DNA of 64,000 nt from Endothia cerciana (lineage: Eukaryota > Ascomycota > Sordariomycetes > Diaporthales > Cryphonectriaceae). The DNA is taken from assembly GCA_026119935.1 (NCBI GenBank), contig JALRMH010000083.1, positions 26,058-90,057 on the forward strand. Direction: 5' to 3'. The first letter of the stretch is position 1, and each line of letters begins with the position of its first letter. Both the position numbers and the translations under genes were made by a program. The notes below the pieces were generated by a model. It made no database searches. It saw only the letters and a list, made by a program, of their open reading frames with translations, and was not told the origin of the DNA. Positions 1 to 11,591 of the stretch are shown here, piece by piece.

Positions 1-2
1 CG

Positions 3-497
3 CCGACACCGGTCGGGTCTGTCTCGAGTTCGGCTTCTGGAAGCCACACCTCCTCCAGCTCAGCAAGCAGCAGCGGCGCGGACAGCGACCACCAAGAAGG
101 CGGCAACGGCGACGTCGTCGCCCGAGGTCTCACAGAAGCACCGAACGGCAATGCCGAGGGCGACGATGCGGCCAGGCCCGCCCCGTCGTCTTCCTCCACG
201 CTCACCCTCAGCACCCGCGTGGACGGCGGCGGAAAGAACCTCTCCCAGGGCCAGCGACAGCTCATCGGGCTGGGGAGGGCCGTGCTGCGGCGGAGCCCCG
301 TGGTGATCCTGGACGAGGCGACGGCGAGCATCGACAAGAAGACGGCGTTCTACATCCAGCAGGTGCTGCGCGAGGAGCTGCGCCAGAGCACGGTGATCAC
401 CATCGCGCACCGCGTGGAAGCCGTGAAGGATGCGGACTTCGAGATTGTGCTGGACAAGGGGAAGGTGGTAAGGGCCCAGGCCTTGGTTGGGGGTTGA
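3..497 (+). CDS. ABC transporter, C-terminal nucleotide-binding domain (5' truncated by window edge)
   Basis: This is the tail of an ABCC/MRP-like full transporter, an ATP-driven exporter of conjugates or drugs across the plasma or vacuolar membrane. The frame is open from the window edge. It shows the ABC signature LSQGQRQ, then the Walker B/D-loop run VVILDEATASID, then the H-loop histidine in TIAHRVEAV. The Walker A lies outside the window. A Ser/Gly/Asp-rich low-complexity linker of about 70 residues precedes the signature, which fungal ABCC proteins often carry. The stop at 497 follows VVRAQALVGG; a GTAAGG in the same place could be a last-intron donor, so the final few residues are uncertain. 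Family assignment is firm. Subfamily ABCC rests on the GGKNLSQGQ context. Confidence 0.85.
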   Translation, partial: PTPVGSVSSSASGSHTSSSSASSSGADSDHQEGGNGDVVARGLTEAPNGNAEGDDAARPAPSSSSTLTLSTRVDGGGKNLSQGQRQLIGLGRAVLRRSPVVILDEATASIDKKTAFYIQQVLREELRQSTVITIAHRVEAVKDADFEIVLDKGKVVRAQALVGG

Positions 498-1506
498 GAG
501 GTGACGTTGAGGAAAGATTTCTTTCCCGAGTATACGGAAGGAGGGAGGAGAGATGAGGGTTGCGGCAAGGGGGTTTGATGAGTGATAAGTGGTCAAGATC
601 CCCCCCAAAAAACAACCCCTTCTTTTTGTTTATGCCCTGCAGCGATGATAGATATACCTGCTCTATACGTTTGGATACCTTATTTCATATTTGAGGTGAG
701 AAACAGATGATTTCGAATGAAAAAGACAAATAAGAAGAAAAAAATAACACGACATGCTAAGGTATCTTGGCTTCTAGGGTGTTTCCCTGGCACAAATGCT
801 CATCGACACTGTCGTGAAGCTCTGTGACAGTCTCGTCTACAGAGACACACACCAGGCAACCTTTGTCTTTGTCCAACGAGCCACAAGCGTTACTGATGGC
901 TGGGCCCCTGGCATTCTGGGTGCTTCTGGCTCGGTCTGGACCGTGGAAACATCGTGACTCCTCCTCAGGACCCATCAGGGGCGTCCCTTGCGAGCACTCT
1001 AAAGTGTTGTGCTACCTTCGACTTTCTTTGGATGCCTTGGGCTCTCCTCCGATTTGACTACGTACGTCTTTGTTCGACAAACCTCTTCCCTTCACAGACC
1101 GTCTGCGGTGCTAAACCACTAAGCTCCAGGCTCTAGCCAGACTGATACTGGTACAGAGGGTTCGCTCTGTACCCGTCTTTGTTTTCTTGTTTCTGGGCTC
1201 CTCCTTCCCCAAGATTTGTTCGCCGGCGGCCTCAGTTTCCCAACACCATAACCTTCCTCCCCTTTTTGGAGCTTTCCTTGACAACTTCCCACTCACCTTC
1301 CCACCCCACCTTCCCGCCTACCTTCCCACTCAACCTCCCATTCTCAACCTTCCGCTCAAAAATTTTCCCTTCCCGCTTCCCTATTTCCAGCACCAGTTCT
1401 TCCTTCTATCCATGTCCGTTCTACCTCTCCCTCCAGTCTGATCATTTCATTGAGCTTCTACGTACTCGCGAGTTGCATCGCGGCATCAGCTGCCTTTCTG
1501 TCAAGT
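498..1506. other. Intergenic region
   Basis: No gene is recognisable here. The stretch 1180-1440 is pyrimidine-rich (many CTTCC and CCCTTCC runs), consistent with the promoter and leader of the downstream GTPase gene. Confidence 0.6.
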
Positions 1507-4500
1507 ATGACGGGCGCCTCAACCGATGCTGAGGCAACACGCCTCATCAAAGCTCAGCCAGACGACAACGACCGCACCAGCAATACGATCCCACATTTTA
1601 CACCTAGTCAACCTGAGGGAAGCTCTCTGGCTGCTCCTGCCAACTACACTGACCGCCTCATGTCCGAGTCTTCGGTCGAGGACCTCGAAAAGGGCGTAGC
1701 TATCAGCGTGCAGAGGCTCAGGGAGATTGAGGAGATCCTGAGGTCCCGTCCCGGAGATGTCTCACCCCACACGGTCATGCAAGAGAAACAGTGGCTTGCC
1801 AAGATCAAGAAGCTTCGCGATGACGCGAAGCCAGCTCGTTTCGTCATTGGTGTTGTGTATGCCCCAACCCCCCCCCACCTTCCAACTCCCACCTTGAGAG
1901 GGTATTGACATCGACCCTGCAAAGTGGCAATACTGGTGCGGGTAAGAGCTCGTTTATCAACGCGCTCTTGGACGAGGAGATGTACGGCTTTTGATCCCCA
2001 ACCATCGCGGCAACTCAAAGCACTAACAAAAGTCACAGACTCGTGCCTGTCAACGGCGTACGAGCCTGCACTGCGTCAGCCACCGAGATAGCGTACAACC
2101 ACAGTGACGACCCAGCACAGGCCTACCGTGCAGAGATCGAGTTCATCACCGCCGAAGACTGGGCAAAGGAGCTGGCGACACTGTTGTCTGACATGCTTGA
2201 GGATGGGAAGGTGTCCAAAGACTGCAATATCGTGGACAGTCCTGCTGGCGTAGCATACGCTAAGATCAAGGCCGTCTATCCTAAGATGAGGAAGGATGAT
2301 ATGGCCAAAGGCATCCCTCACGACATGACGCAGTACGCAGGTGTTCGCCAAGTACTAGGCACCGCCAAAGCCTTCTGCGGCACGAGCGCCTCCGATCTTT
2401 ACAAAGACGTCCAAAAGTACGTCGACAGCGAGGATAGGGTGGCTGGGCGGGGCAGATGCATGGAATACTGGCCTCTGATCAAATCTGTCCGCATATTCTG
2501 CAAGGCGGCGGCTTTGTCGACAGGTGCGATCATAGTCGACCTTCCGGGCGTCTGCGATGCAAATACTGCACGAGGCGCGGTGTCGCTCAATTATATGAAG
2601 GTTTGCGATGCCATCTGGATCACTGCCCCCATTCAACGGGCCATGGACGACAAGGCGGCCAAGGACCTCCTTGGAGAGGCATTCAGGCGTCAATTGAAGT
2701 TCGATGGTACATACTCAACGATTACTTTCATCTGTACCAAGACGGATGATATTCTGAAGCTGGAAGCCGTGAATACGCTCGATGTGGGAGACAAGGTCTC
2801 TAGCCTGCAGGCAGAGCTCAGAAGCTTTGAAACGAAAGCGGTTGATTTGCGTCGCCAGCTTGACGAGCTGCAGAACCAGAATTTCGCGTCTCAGGCCCTG
2901 CTAGAAGACTGCACGGACAAATTGAAGGTGTGGTCGAAGTTGTCCGACAAGCATTCGAAGGGGAAAACAGTATACCGTCCAGACACCAGCAGCAAGAAAC
3001 GGAAGCGTTCAGATGATTCTGGTTCCGAAGACAGTGACACGACGGATGGCTCCAGCGGTGACGAGGATCAGATCGACCCAGGACTCGACCGTCAAGCCTT
3101 GACAGCTACTGAGATTCAGGAAGAAATCAAAACCATCAAAAGCCAGGCGCACGGTCCGAAGAAGGAGAAAAAGGCACTCAAAAAGCAGATTTCCAAGATC
3201 GAGGAAGATCTGAAGCAGGTCGATATGGCCAGGAACACCATGAATGCACAAATCTTCTCGATATGCATCAAGTCGCGGAACCAGTACTGCAAAGTTGTGA
3301 TGAAGGCTGATTTCGCGGCGGGTATCAAGGAGTAAGCACAACTTTCCAAAGATGGTCTCCGACCTATCCACATTATTGACTTTGTCTACAGGCTTGATCA
3401 GCAAGCAGCAATCGAAGAAGATGAATCTGCTTTCGATCCCGACAATGAGGCCAGAAACTACGGGGCCATAGCCCAGGCGCTGCCCGTCTTCTGTGTCAGC
3501 GCTCGTGCATATCAGAAGCTTACAGGCAAGTTAGCGGATGAGAGTGTGCAGCTGGAAGGCTTCCCCGATGTGGAGGATACAGAGGTCCCATTGCTCCAAT
3601 GCCATGCAAGCATGCTGACCGTGGCTGCGCGTCGAACCAAATCTCGGTATTTCATCAATGATGTCAACGAGCTTCTCAACTCGATGAAGCTATGGTCAAT
3701 TGATGATTGGTCCGCAGACTTGAGCAATAGTGGAAAGGCTGAGAATGAGAAATTTCTTCGCAGTCAACTGTCTGCCCTTGAACAGGTGGGTAACAGCTCG
3801 AAGGCGTTGTCTGTTGCGGCGCGCACGTGCTAACGTTCACCAGTCCCTGCACGGCATCAAGAACACTTTTGTCGCGGTTTTCAGATCGGCTATAGAGAAA
3901 CGATTTCTCAATATCTCCGAGAAAATGATCAAGATCGGATCCGAGAACGCAGTCGCGATTGCAGATTCGTGGGGTGCTCCCCCAACGGCCGGTGGACTCT
4001 ATTGGGCCACAGTGAGTATCCTCTTTCCGCTTCGAAGAATGAGTTCTAAGCTGAAGCACCGACAGTATCGCGCGACTATCAAGCGATCTGGGGTGTTTGC
4101 AGGAAGCACAGGGAATCGAGACTTCAACGCCGAGCTTTTTGCGCCCGTGGCCAAGCATCTCGCCCACTATTGGGAGCAGATCTTTCTACGCCGCTTTCCA
4201 ATGGCCTCACAGGGCTTCACGGAGAGTTCTACGCAGGCTGTAGAGAGATTTTACCACAAGATCCTGTCAAGCGCCCCACACCGCAGAATATCGACTTACG
4301 GTCTTATCACGCTGGAAAAGCAAGTCAAGGTTCAAATCACTGCTCTGAAGGCCTCGGGCGAAGAGCTACGCAAGGCAATGCAGGAATCACAGCGCGAAAC
4401 TAATCGTATTTTCACACCTGCCATTCAAGAGGTCCTTCTAGAGACATATGAGACATGCAAGGCAGAGTCAGGTAAGTTCACTCCCCCAGAACGTATCTAC

Positions 4501-4870
4501 AGCGAGTCTTAGTCTAGCCACAACGCCTCGACGACTAACATGTATAAACTCTATAGGGGTGGGCTGCTACGCGCGCATTAAGAGCGTTATGAAGGGTGAT
4601 GTAGAGAAAGAGAAGCGGCACATGTTCCAAAAGGCAATGGAGACAGTCCACAAGGTGCTGGAGAAGATGGCCGAGGATCTTGATTCGACACTGCTGCATC
4701 TTGTCGATGACCTCGTTAAGAAGCTTGGGCGAGACTTCATGGCAGTGCTCATTGGCGACAAAGGACCGGAGGCCGAGCGCGTACTTCGCAGTCAGCTGCG
4801 AAAGCCCCTGATCGACAGTGATTCTTGGTACGCCGAGCTCTTTAGTGATGCGGAGCATACAGCAAACTAG
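1507..4870 (+). CDS. SLIP-GC-like (dynamin-superfamily) large GTPase
   Basis: Seven-exon model: 1507-1856, 1925-1981, 2039-3331, 3392-3785, 3844-4011, 4066-4471 and 4557-4870, giving 993 residues. The P-loop GNTGAGKSSFINALL is split by the first two introns and appears only after splicing. G3 is IVDLPGVCDANT (about residue 300) and G4 is CTKTDD (about residue 370). The middle has a lysine/acid-rich segment (KKRKRSDD, then GSEDSDTTDGSSGDED) that may be a nuclear signal, followed by coiled coil. The C-terminal half is helical. The architecture matches fungal proteins annotated as nuclear GTPase SLIP-GC relatives, whose cellular role in fungi is not known to me. The start is the first ATG in the P-loop frame; the frame stays open upstream to 1450 without another ATG. 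High confidence for a GTPase, moderate for the exact family name. Confidence 0.8.
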
Positions 4871-5513
4871 GAGCACGATGCTGGTTTTGGGTCTGTCGAA
4901 AAGGCCAGCGGCTTCCATGCGGTCCAGGCCATACACATACAGGAGATAAGCTCAGGTTTGTCAAAGGCTACCTCGGACGACGCAACAGATGACAACGACA
5001 TCCATGAGTTCCTGGGATCGCGCAATTCCAATTTGTTGTCGACACTGTACGCACAGGCAACCAGTCCCTCTTCACAAGGGCTCGGTCGAGCTCAAAATTC
5101 CTGAAAGGCGATGCCTTTCAGCTGGGAATCTCGAAGAGGGCATCCATCAGTTTGTGTTTTCTGGGTGCGACCGCTGTAACCTATCGCTGTATTCTTACAT
5201 CCACAGGTCCGCACATGATGTTTGGCAGAAGATGAGAAAAGTATGGCATGGAAATACTGAACATCCACGGCGTCAGGAGGGACAGACAGGCGGCCATTGA
5301 GATGATTGTTTCACGGTCGAGAGAAAATTGGTTTGTTGTCCTGGACCTATGTTGAAGATGTTGAACGCCCTTAGGACTGATTAGAGAGTGAACCTGAACC
5401 TGTACTTTAGCAACGCTGGATTCAGAAGCTGCTTTCAGATACGAATGAAGACCAATTGATCTCTGAGGAAGCGGGCTCTTAATTTTAAATCTGCCCCGCG
5501 GCCGCCAAGCAGT
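4871..5513. other. Intergenic region (convergent 3' ends)
   Basis: Lies between the GTPase stop and the stop of the leftward hydroxylase gene. Short open frames here look unlike protein families. Nothing else is seen. Confidence 0.5.
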
Positions 5514-6375
5514 CTAATCTTTTCCTCGGATGTCTTCACTCAACGGCGCTTGCCTAGTCCAAATATTCATCCCGGTCTTCTGTCCTGTTGTCACCGGCAA
5601 CCCAGCGTGCAACGTCCTTTCATCTCCAACTTCGTTTGGGAACAAGTTGTCCCAATACACCGCGTTACCCTCAACAGGGCGGAAAGTAACCCCATTCTCA
5701 TACGGCTCATCACAGTCCAGAACCTCGCACCACCTTTCGTCCTTGGGCGCGTCGAGGATAGGAAAGTTCGTCCCCCCTCCGGTCGTGTCGTTCGACACAT
5801 GCACGTATGCAAAGAAGGATGATATCCGGTTCCCCCCAACGCCAGCCACAGCGTTCGCGGGGTCTGTGAACCAGTCTGTGTGGAACCGGTACTGCTCGCC
5901 GATGCCGTACTTGACGAGCTGGAGCGGCTCCACGTGGCTGCGCGGGACGTCGTAGCCCTGGAAGTCCAGCGCTCTCTGCTCGATACACCGGACGACGTCG
6001 TCCCGGGGCACCGAGGTGGACTGTGACGTCCGCACGCTGTTGATGGTGTGTTCGCCTGCTGCTCCGGCGACGCCCGAGTGCAGAAAGCTGTCCTTGCTGT
6101 GATCCTATCAGTGAGTGGGTGGGTCTCCGTGGATTTGGGGCAGAGTCCCGATGTTGGGCCTGGAAGGTGAATGCCTACGTCACTTCTTGAAGATGGGCTC
6201 TCTCTTCCGGAGTAATGAAGCCGTGTAAGTAGATCACCGTCGGCGATTTAGATACGATGGTAACCCTGTACGGCGGATGCTGGCAATCGAGGCCGCTGCT
6301 GACGGGCCTCTGCGATGCCTCTGCGCCGGCGATCAGAGCCAACGCCGCAAGAACAGACCTCAGGAGCTTTGCCAT
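5514..6375 (-). CDS. Prolyl 4-hydroxylase-like 2-oxoglutarate/Fe(II) dioxygenase, secretory
   Basis: Two exons (6179-6375 and 5514-6096; intron 6097-6178) give 259 residues. A signal peptide of about 20 residues (MAKLLRSVLAALALIAGAEA) sends it to the secretory pathway. The P4H catalytic core is complete: Fe ligands H138 and D140 in YRFHTDW, distal Fe ligand H229 in RTLHAGLPV, and the 2-oxoglutarate-binding K239, ten residues after H229 as in the family. It should hydroxylate prolyl residues (or a related substrate) in the ER lumen. It ends IRGKD and has no KDEL-type retrieval tail. It is transcribed divergently from the PDI-like gene starting at 6809, across a 433-bp shared upstream region. 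Splicing is supported by continuity of the HLQEVTKDSF motif across the junction. Confidence 0.85.
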
Positions 6376-6808
6376 CGTTGCCCAATCTTCCGGGCAGAAC
6401 ACTGCCGCCACTGTTCGTCGACAGAGAAAGCAGCGAATCGACCTGGCACGGGCGAGGTGCGGGGGCTTAGAGGAGCCTTCCTTCCCGGGGCCTGCGGGTT
6501 GAGGAGTCGGGCTGTCAAAAGGCCATGTTTGGCATGAAACATCTGCTGTCCGGGGCCAGGCCCTGAACAGTGACGATCCGGGTCTCCGCGCAACTCGTTG
6601 AGTAAGACTTCAGGGGTCTCATCAGTCTGATCTCCAGATGATGCGACCCTGGCGATGCAACCCCCCTCCGGGCCCCGGTCTGAGCTTCTGGAGCTTCAAG
6701 GCATCCTTGCTCAGACGGACCTGACAACAAAAGCCAACGGACAGGTCCACTGTCTCGTCTCCGACGACACCTCAATAACACACACGGAGCACGCGTCCTC
6801 TAGATACG
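6376..6808. promoter_or_regulatory. Shared upstream region of the P4H and PDI-like genes
   Basis: 433 bp between two divergent start codons, so it must hold both promoters. No clear TATA box or dimeric site is visible. Confidence 0.6.
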
Positions 6809-8160
6809 ATGACGAGGCATGGCACGTTGGTACTGGCTGGCCTCCTTGGCTCCGCCCTCGCAAAGTGGCAGACCGTCGACGAGGCTGGCTTCCGAAAGGC
6901 GGTGCAGGCGAACGACCAAACACTGGTAGCATGTAAGTCATAGAATGACACTCGTTACGTGCCATGTGCTGGATTCTGACCGAAGGGCATTGCAGACATT
7001 CATGTAATCACTCCCCATGCCCTGTCCTTGAATACATCTCCTGACCTAGGCTGACGTTGGGATCGGGTTCAGGGCGCCGGGTGAGCCGTCCCCTCCAAAT
7101 TGGACTTGTGGCCCGTAATTGCGTCCCTGACGAGCGGCAGCAGAAGCCTGGACGCCTTCTGGGGAGAATGGTCTTCCGTCCAGAGCTCAGAAGAGGAGGG
7201 CACAGTGATCAGCGTTGACTGCTCGGCGAGCCAGGGCCTCTGCCGCGAGCTCGACGTCGCGTCTTTCCCGAGCGTCAGGCTGCACGGGCAGAAGGGGCAT
7301 TTCGAGCGCTACCGCGGCGCGAGAAAAGCAAAGGAGTAAGTCATCATCAAAATCAGGTCAGGCGTGCTGCCGTAAGGCCGACATCGAGCGTATTAGGATC
7401 GCCGCATATCTCCGCCGCATGTCACGGCCGGCAGTCTCCCTCCTCGACGCCGGCAACGCATCCTCCTTCGCGTCGGCAGATGGTGTCGTCGTCGTCGCAC
7501 ACGTGGGCGGCGAGGATGCGGCCCTGGAGGAGCGCTTCACGAACGCGGCACGGCAGTACCGCGACCGGTACTCCCTCGCGATACGGCGACGGGAGGCTGG
7601 CGGGGCCTCCCTGGAGTGCGCGAACAACGTGGACCTCGAGCGGTACTCGACCACGGACCTGTCGGATCCGCTGGCCATTGAGAGCTTCATCCGGGACTGC
7701 GCGCGGCCCTTGGTCCCCGAGTTCACCAGGCGCAACGAAGGCGAACTCACCAAGGTAGATGAGCCCTCAATGGCCCTTCCCGACTGCCCGCCATATACGC
7801 TGACCGGTGCAGACGGGCAAGAGCATAGTACACTACCTCACCTCGTCTGACGAGGATCGCAACTTCTACACCCGTGCCGTTCGGGCACTCGCGAAGAGGT
7901 ACCGGGAGTATCTCTCCTTCGTCACGACGGACGTGGGCGAGTACCCCGAGATGGTCTCCATGCTGGGCCACATGGAAGGACACAACAATGTCCTGTCTGT
8001 CATCAGCCCTGCCAACGGTATAGTCTTCCCGTACCGTGGGGGGGCCATCACGGCGGAGGGGATCGAGGCATTCCTCACGGACATCAGTTCAGGCAAGGTG
8101 AAGCCATGGGACGGCGTCCTGGCGCAAGCGAGTGGGGGCATCACGCACGAAGAATTATAG
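6809..8160 (+). CDS. PDI-like ER thioredoxin-fold protein with HEEL retrieval tail and no CxxC in domain a
   Basis: Model: 6809-6932, 7086-7335, 7397-7754 and 7813-8160, giving 359 residues. A signal peptide (MTRHGTLVLAGLLGSALA) and a C-terminal HEEL place it in the ER lumen. The first thioredoxin-like domain carries VDCSASQGLC, the cis-proline context ASFPSVRLHG and YRGARKAKE, all typical of the PDI a domain. The catalytic WCGHC position appears to be TSGSRSL, with no cysteine pair. A second thioredoxin-like unit follows (about residues 130-220) and a third b'-like region (about 240-340). It is therefore probably a chaperone or scaffold rather than an oxidoreductase. The first intron (6933-7085, acceptor at GTGAG) is the weak point of the model; it was chosen because it alone keeps phase. 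Divergent neighbour: the prolyl 4-hydroxylase. Confidence 0.75.
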
Positions 8161-8679
8161 AGCCGGTTGGTGACCTAGCGCTCATTATTGATATCCCTGA
8201 ATTCGAGGAGACCCTGATAGAATCCGCACAACGGCTCTATGGGTATGATTGTATTACCAACGAGAAGGAACAAAAATAGGGGTACATGGAGGGGCCGATC
8301 TTTACCTTGCAGTAGACGCCGGCGTCACTTGGGGGCCGGAACATCTACCATGGACCTGATTTCCGTTGACCATCTTGATGTCCCCAGTGCAGCGCGTGTA
8401 ATCTAGTAGCGTACAGAAGAGCCCGTGAGCATTCGGGCTCTCGGCCCCCCCAAAATTGATAGACGAAAGCACGCTCGAGAAGGCTTCAATCCGTAGCTTA
8501 ACTAGGTACCTACCGAACGGAGCGAGGCTTCTCACAAGGTGTCAGGCAAACCTGCCTATCTGTCCCAGCTCTCATGCACCAACAGAACCGACCTCGGTGA
8601 TGAGGACTACCGAGTCTGGCTGTAGGGTGTACTGTCCAGTATCTGTCTCTACTCACCCTGAGCCGCAGTACTGGCTGCT

Positions 8680-9012
8680 TTATTGCAATGCGGTCGCGTC
8701 CGACGCCCCGGAAGCCCCGGTGGGGAGATCATGCCTGCCTGGCATCAGTGGTGCGTCACGGTGATTGTTGCTCCGCCCGCAACTGGGGGCGCTGGATACG
8801 GGCGAGACGGTGACGGTGACGGTGACGGTGGCGGTGGCGGTGGCGAAGAGGATGGCTGTCACCGAGCGCGCCGGCGTTGAGACGTGTCCAGCAGTGGCGG
8901 TAAGGGTACTGAACTGAATAGCTGTAGCGCTCGCCGCCGCAGTGTCCGAACCTGGGCTGCCCGGCAGCGAGGAGAGGCTGAGCGGGAGGAGCAGGTATGA
9001 TAGGATACCCAT
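8680..9012 (-). CDS. Possible small secreted protein (weak candidate)
   Basis: A 110-codon frame begins with a plausible signal peptide (MGILSYLLLPLSLSSL) and continues with a Ser/Thr/Ala-rich stretch and a VTVTVTV run encoded by the GGTGAC repeat near 8810-8840. Such Thr/Val runs occur in fungal secreted or wall proteins, but the tail has no recognisable domain and the model may be missing introns. It could equally be a chance frame in repetitive DNA. Confidence 0.2.
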   Translation of the reverse strand: MGILSYLLLPLSLSSLPGSPGSDTAAASATAIQFSTLTATAGHVSTPARSVTAILFATATATVTVTVTVSPVSSAPSCGRSNNHRDAPLMPGRHDLPTGASGASDATALQ

Positions 9013-9786
9013 GGCCGATGTGTGCCTTTCAAGAAGGGCTCTGGCTGAGGGAAGGATGATGAGGGGGAGGGGGTGGCCCAGAGTCTTCAACCCTGCTATT
9101 CTTCTTCGCTGCTTTTGTGTCGTGACTGTGGTCTAATGTGGATGTGGACTCCACCGGTGAGCAGCCACTGGCAAGCTTGCGGCCGGGCGCTCGTCCATAT
9201 AGCAGCGCGGCTTGCCAAAACTGGACATGGCCCCTGTTGTCTTCACGACAATGCCATTGATCCAAGTTTCTGGGACAACAAGGAGAGCCGCTGATACGCA
9301 TAGCGAGAAGGCACACCTTTGAGCGTCTTTGTTCACAATCCGAGAGCAATGTGTGCTGTTGTTTGTTGTTCACCCGGCTCCCACCATGGCTTTCCTTTAC
9401 CAACCTGGCCCCATGAACTTCCGAAAATAGACCTGAGCTGTCTGAAGAACCAAGGAGACTGGCTGACTGGTCAAAGCAGGTCGCGGGAAATTCTCACCAT
9501 TCCGCCACATACCTCAGATCGGCCTACCATTAATTACTACCTGCCCAGAGGCAAGCTGACAGTCCGGCGAGGCCAGCTCAGAGCAGAAGCTGTTACATAC
9601 TATGGTACAAGCCTCCCTAGTGAGAGAGTCTGGCAGGATAAATCAGTAGGTGTATATATATTCACTAATTTATTTATCTAAATTTTTATTTTTTTTGGTG
9701 CATGTGTCCGCCCGCTACGTAACGAAAACACGTCCGCGTCTGCAGCGCTAGATGACGCAGCACTACATGACCGCAGAACTCAGTTT

Positions 9787-9801
9787 CCCCCCCCCCCCCC
9801 C
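9787..9801. repeat. Poly-C tract (C15)
   Basis: Uninterrupted run of 15 C in noncoding DNA. Confidence 0.95.
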
Positions 9802-10045
9802 ATCCTCCGGCCATCCCGTCCCTTGGCGCTGCTTGGTTGTCTCAAAGAGCATCCCGGGCACGTGCCTGGGTTCCCCTCGGAGATGATCAGGGGATGAGGC
9901 TGAAGCTGTGGTGGGAGGTCAGATCATGCTGCCGTGTCCCGGAACCTTACTGCGCGCGGGTGGTAACCCAGATGATCCCGCAGAAACCGCCTGGAGGGTT
10001 TGTCGAGGGTTGGTTTGGCGCAGCCTGTACTGCTGCTCTTTGCTG

Positions 10046-10078
10046 CTCTCTCTCTCTCTCTCTCTCTCTCCCCCCCCC
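10046..10078. repeat. (CT)n tract followed by C8
   Basis: About 12 CT units leading directly into a C run; noncoding. Confidence 0.95.
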
Positions 10079-10530
10079 GAGGCTGCCCTTGTGTATGAAG
10101 GGTAGGCATGTGGGTACTCTATCCTGCTCAAAGACAGCAAGCCAGAGGAGGATTTGACACTTTCGGTAGGAAGTGCTTATCTCGTCGTAGAGACGGCCAG
10201 ACTGTCGCCAGTACTGTGCACCGAGATAAGGTCCTGGGCTGAGATACTAGGTAGTATGTAGTATAAGATCTATCTGGTGCTCTGTCCATCCTGGGCGCGG
10301 ATGGCTTCCGACGGGGATCTGGGTCAGACCACCAGACAGCCTGCACCTGGTAACAGATTCTTAGAAAGAGCCTAGCCTGAGCGCCTCAAGTGACCTCAGG
10401 GGGGGGGGGGTGCCACGCCGAGCCCCACCAGAGTGGTCGTTCCTCAAGAAGAACTCCCCCATCCCCCCCACCTCGTCATCGCCCTGTCACCGACTCCCCC
10501 GTGTCTGATGCAGGACGAGATCCCCCAATG

Positions 10531-10555
10531 CACACACACACACACACACACACAC
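10531..10555. repeat. (CA)n microsatellite
   Basis: About 12 CA units; noncoding. Confidence 0.95.
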
Positions 10556-10810
10556 CAGAGGGGACGGATGACTACCCGTGTTTCTGGTCCAGTCAGGTCG
10601 TCCTTATTACTATGTAGATCTTAGATCTCCCCTTGGGTCCGGATCTGTTCCCCCCTTCTTCCAACGAGGATCGTCCGGCCTTGCAAAACGTACCTACGTC
10701 CTCCCCACACATACGCGACGAACACACCTCGCACTGTCACATCGTGACCATTCCCACCACGGCCCGGTGGCGGGATTTCCGGCGGCCACACTTCCACAAA
10801 AACCCCCTAA

Positions 10811-10834
10811 CCCCCCCCCCCCCCCAAAAAAAAA
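10811..10834. repeat. C15 immediately followed by A9
   Basis: Two adjacent homopolymers of different base; noncoding. Confidence 0.9.
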
Positions 10835-11362
10835 GGGCTCTCGTGATTGTTGCATTGCGCAGCAGCAGAGGTGCGATACGCAAACGGCAAACAAAAGCGC
10901 CGAGTTAAGGCGCCCAGCCATAGTGCCAAAAAGTCAAAAAAAGCCAAAGGGGGTCTGAGCCTGGGCTAACGCTGGTCACCGGGTACGGAGGACGAGCCAA
11001 AGCAGCCAACCGGCAGACTGGGGCCTCAACACGTGGGCTCTCGGACCACTCACCCACCCACTCAGCCTGACCTCTTCCCCCCCCCCCCCCTTCACCCAAT
11101 GCGACCCGACCCGCTTCGGTTTCGACGCTATTGGTGCTAAACCACAACCTCCCACTGCGAACGCAGACGCCTTGCAGCCCAGACCTGGCAGGGTCTTCCA
11201 CAGCCCAGGAGCCCAAGAAGCCCAGAGCCCCCCGCCCCGTCCCTCGTCCTGCTGCGCTGCCACATAATACCGCCGCCCGCCGGGTGTTCTCCCCGACGCC
11301 TTCGAATCCGACGCCGCAGCCCCAACATCGCCTCCCATCCCACCTCGACCGAGAGAGGGGCC

Positions 11363-11380
11363 AGAGAGAGAGAGAGAGAG
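11363..11380. repeat. (GA)n tract in the PHO80-like gene leader/promoter
   Basis: About 9 GA units within a longer purine-rich stretch (11350-11440) just upstream of the cyclin gene; may act as a GAGA-type promoter element. Confidence 0.85.
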
Positions 11381-11591
11381 AAAAGAAGAGAGTGAGGGAA
11401 GAGAAGAGGAGGGAGAGGGACAGAGAGGGACAGCCTCCCACGTTTTCTGGGGTCCCTGAGGCCCCTGGGATACTGGTCATCCTCCCCTCCCACCCCCAGA
11501 CCCGACCGGGCCCTTCTTAAGGGCTCCTGAGGCCCTCGCGACGCAGCCTCGCCCTGTCCCTCCGTACTTATCGTACAATGCTACGGAGACC

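Larger units (their letters stand above)
8161..11591. other. Gene-poor 3.4-kb region with homopolymer and microsatellite tracts
   Basis: No confident gene. It contains many G or C runs and dinucleotide repeats (listed separately), one weak small-ORF candidate at 8680-9012, and the 5' region of the PHO80-like gene. A CACGTG hexamer sits at 11030-11035, about 560 bp before that gene's ATG. Confidence 0.6.

Noticed and set aside
60..615. Long minus-strand frames opposite the ABC transporter tail
   Set aside because: They mirror the codons of a clear ABC domain and have no family features of their own.
4989..5300. 103-codon frame downstream of the GTPase
   Set aside because: Composition is unlike a folded protein, with no motif; it lies in a convergent 3' region.
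10390..11520. Several frames full of Pro, Ser, Thr-His and Arg-Glu repeats
   Set aside because: They are produced by microsatellites and homopolymers, not by coding selection.
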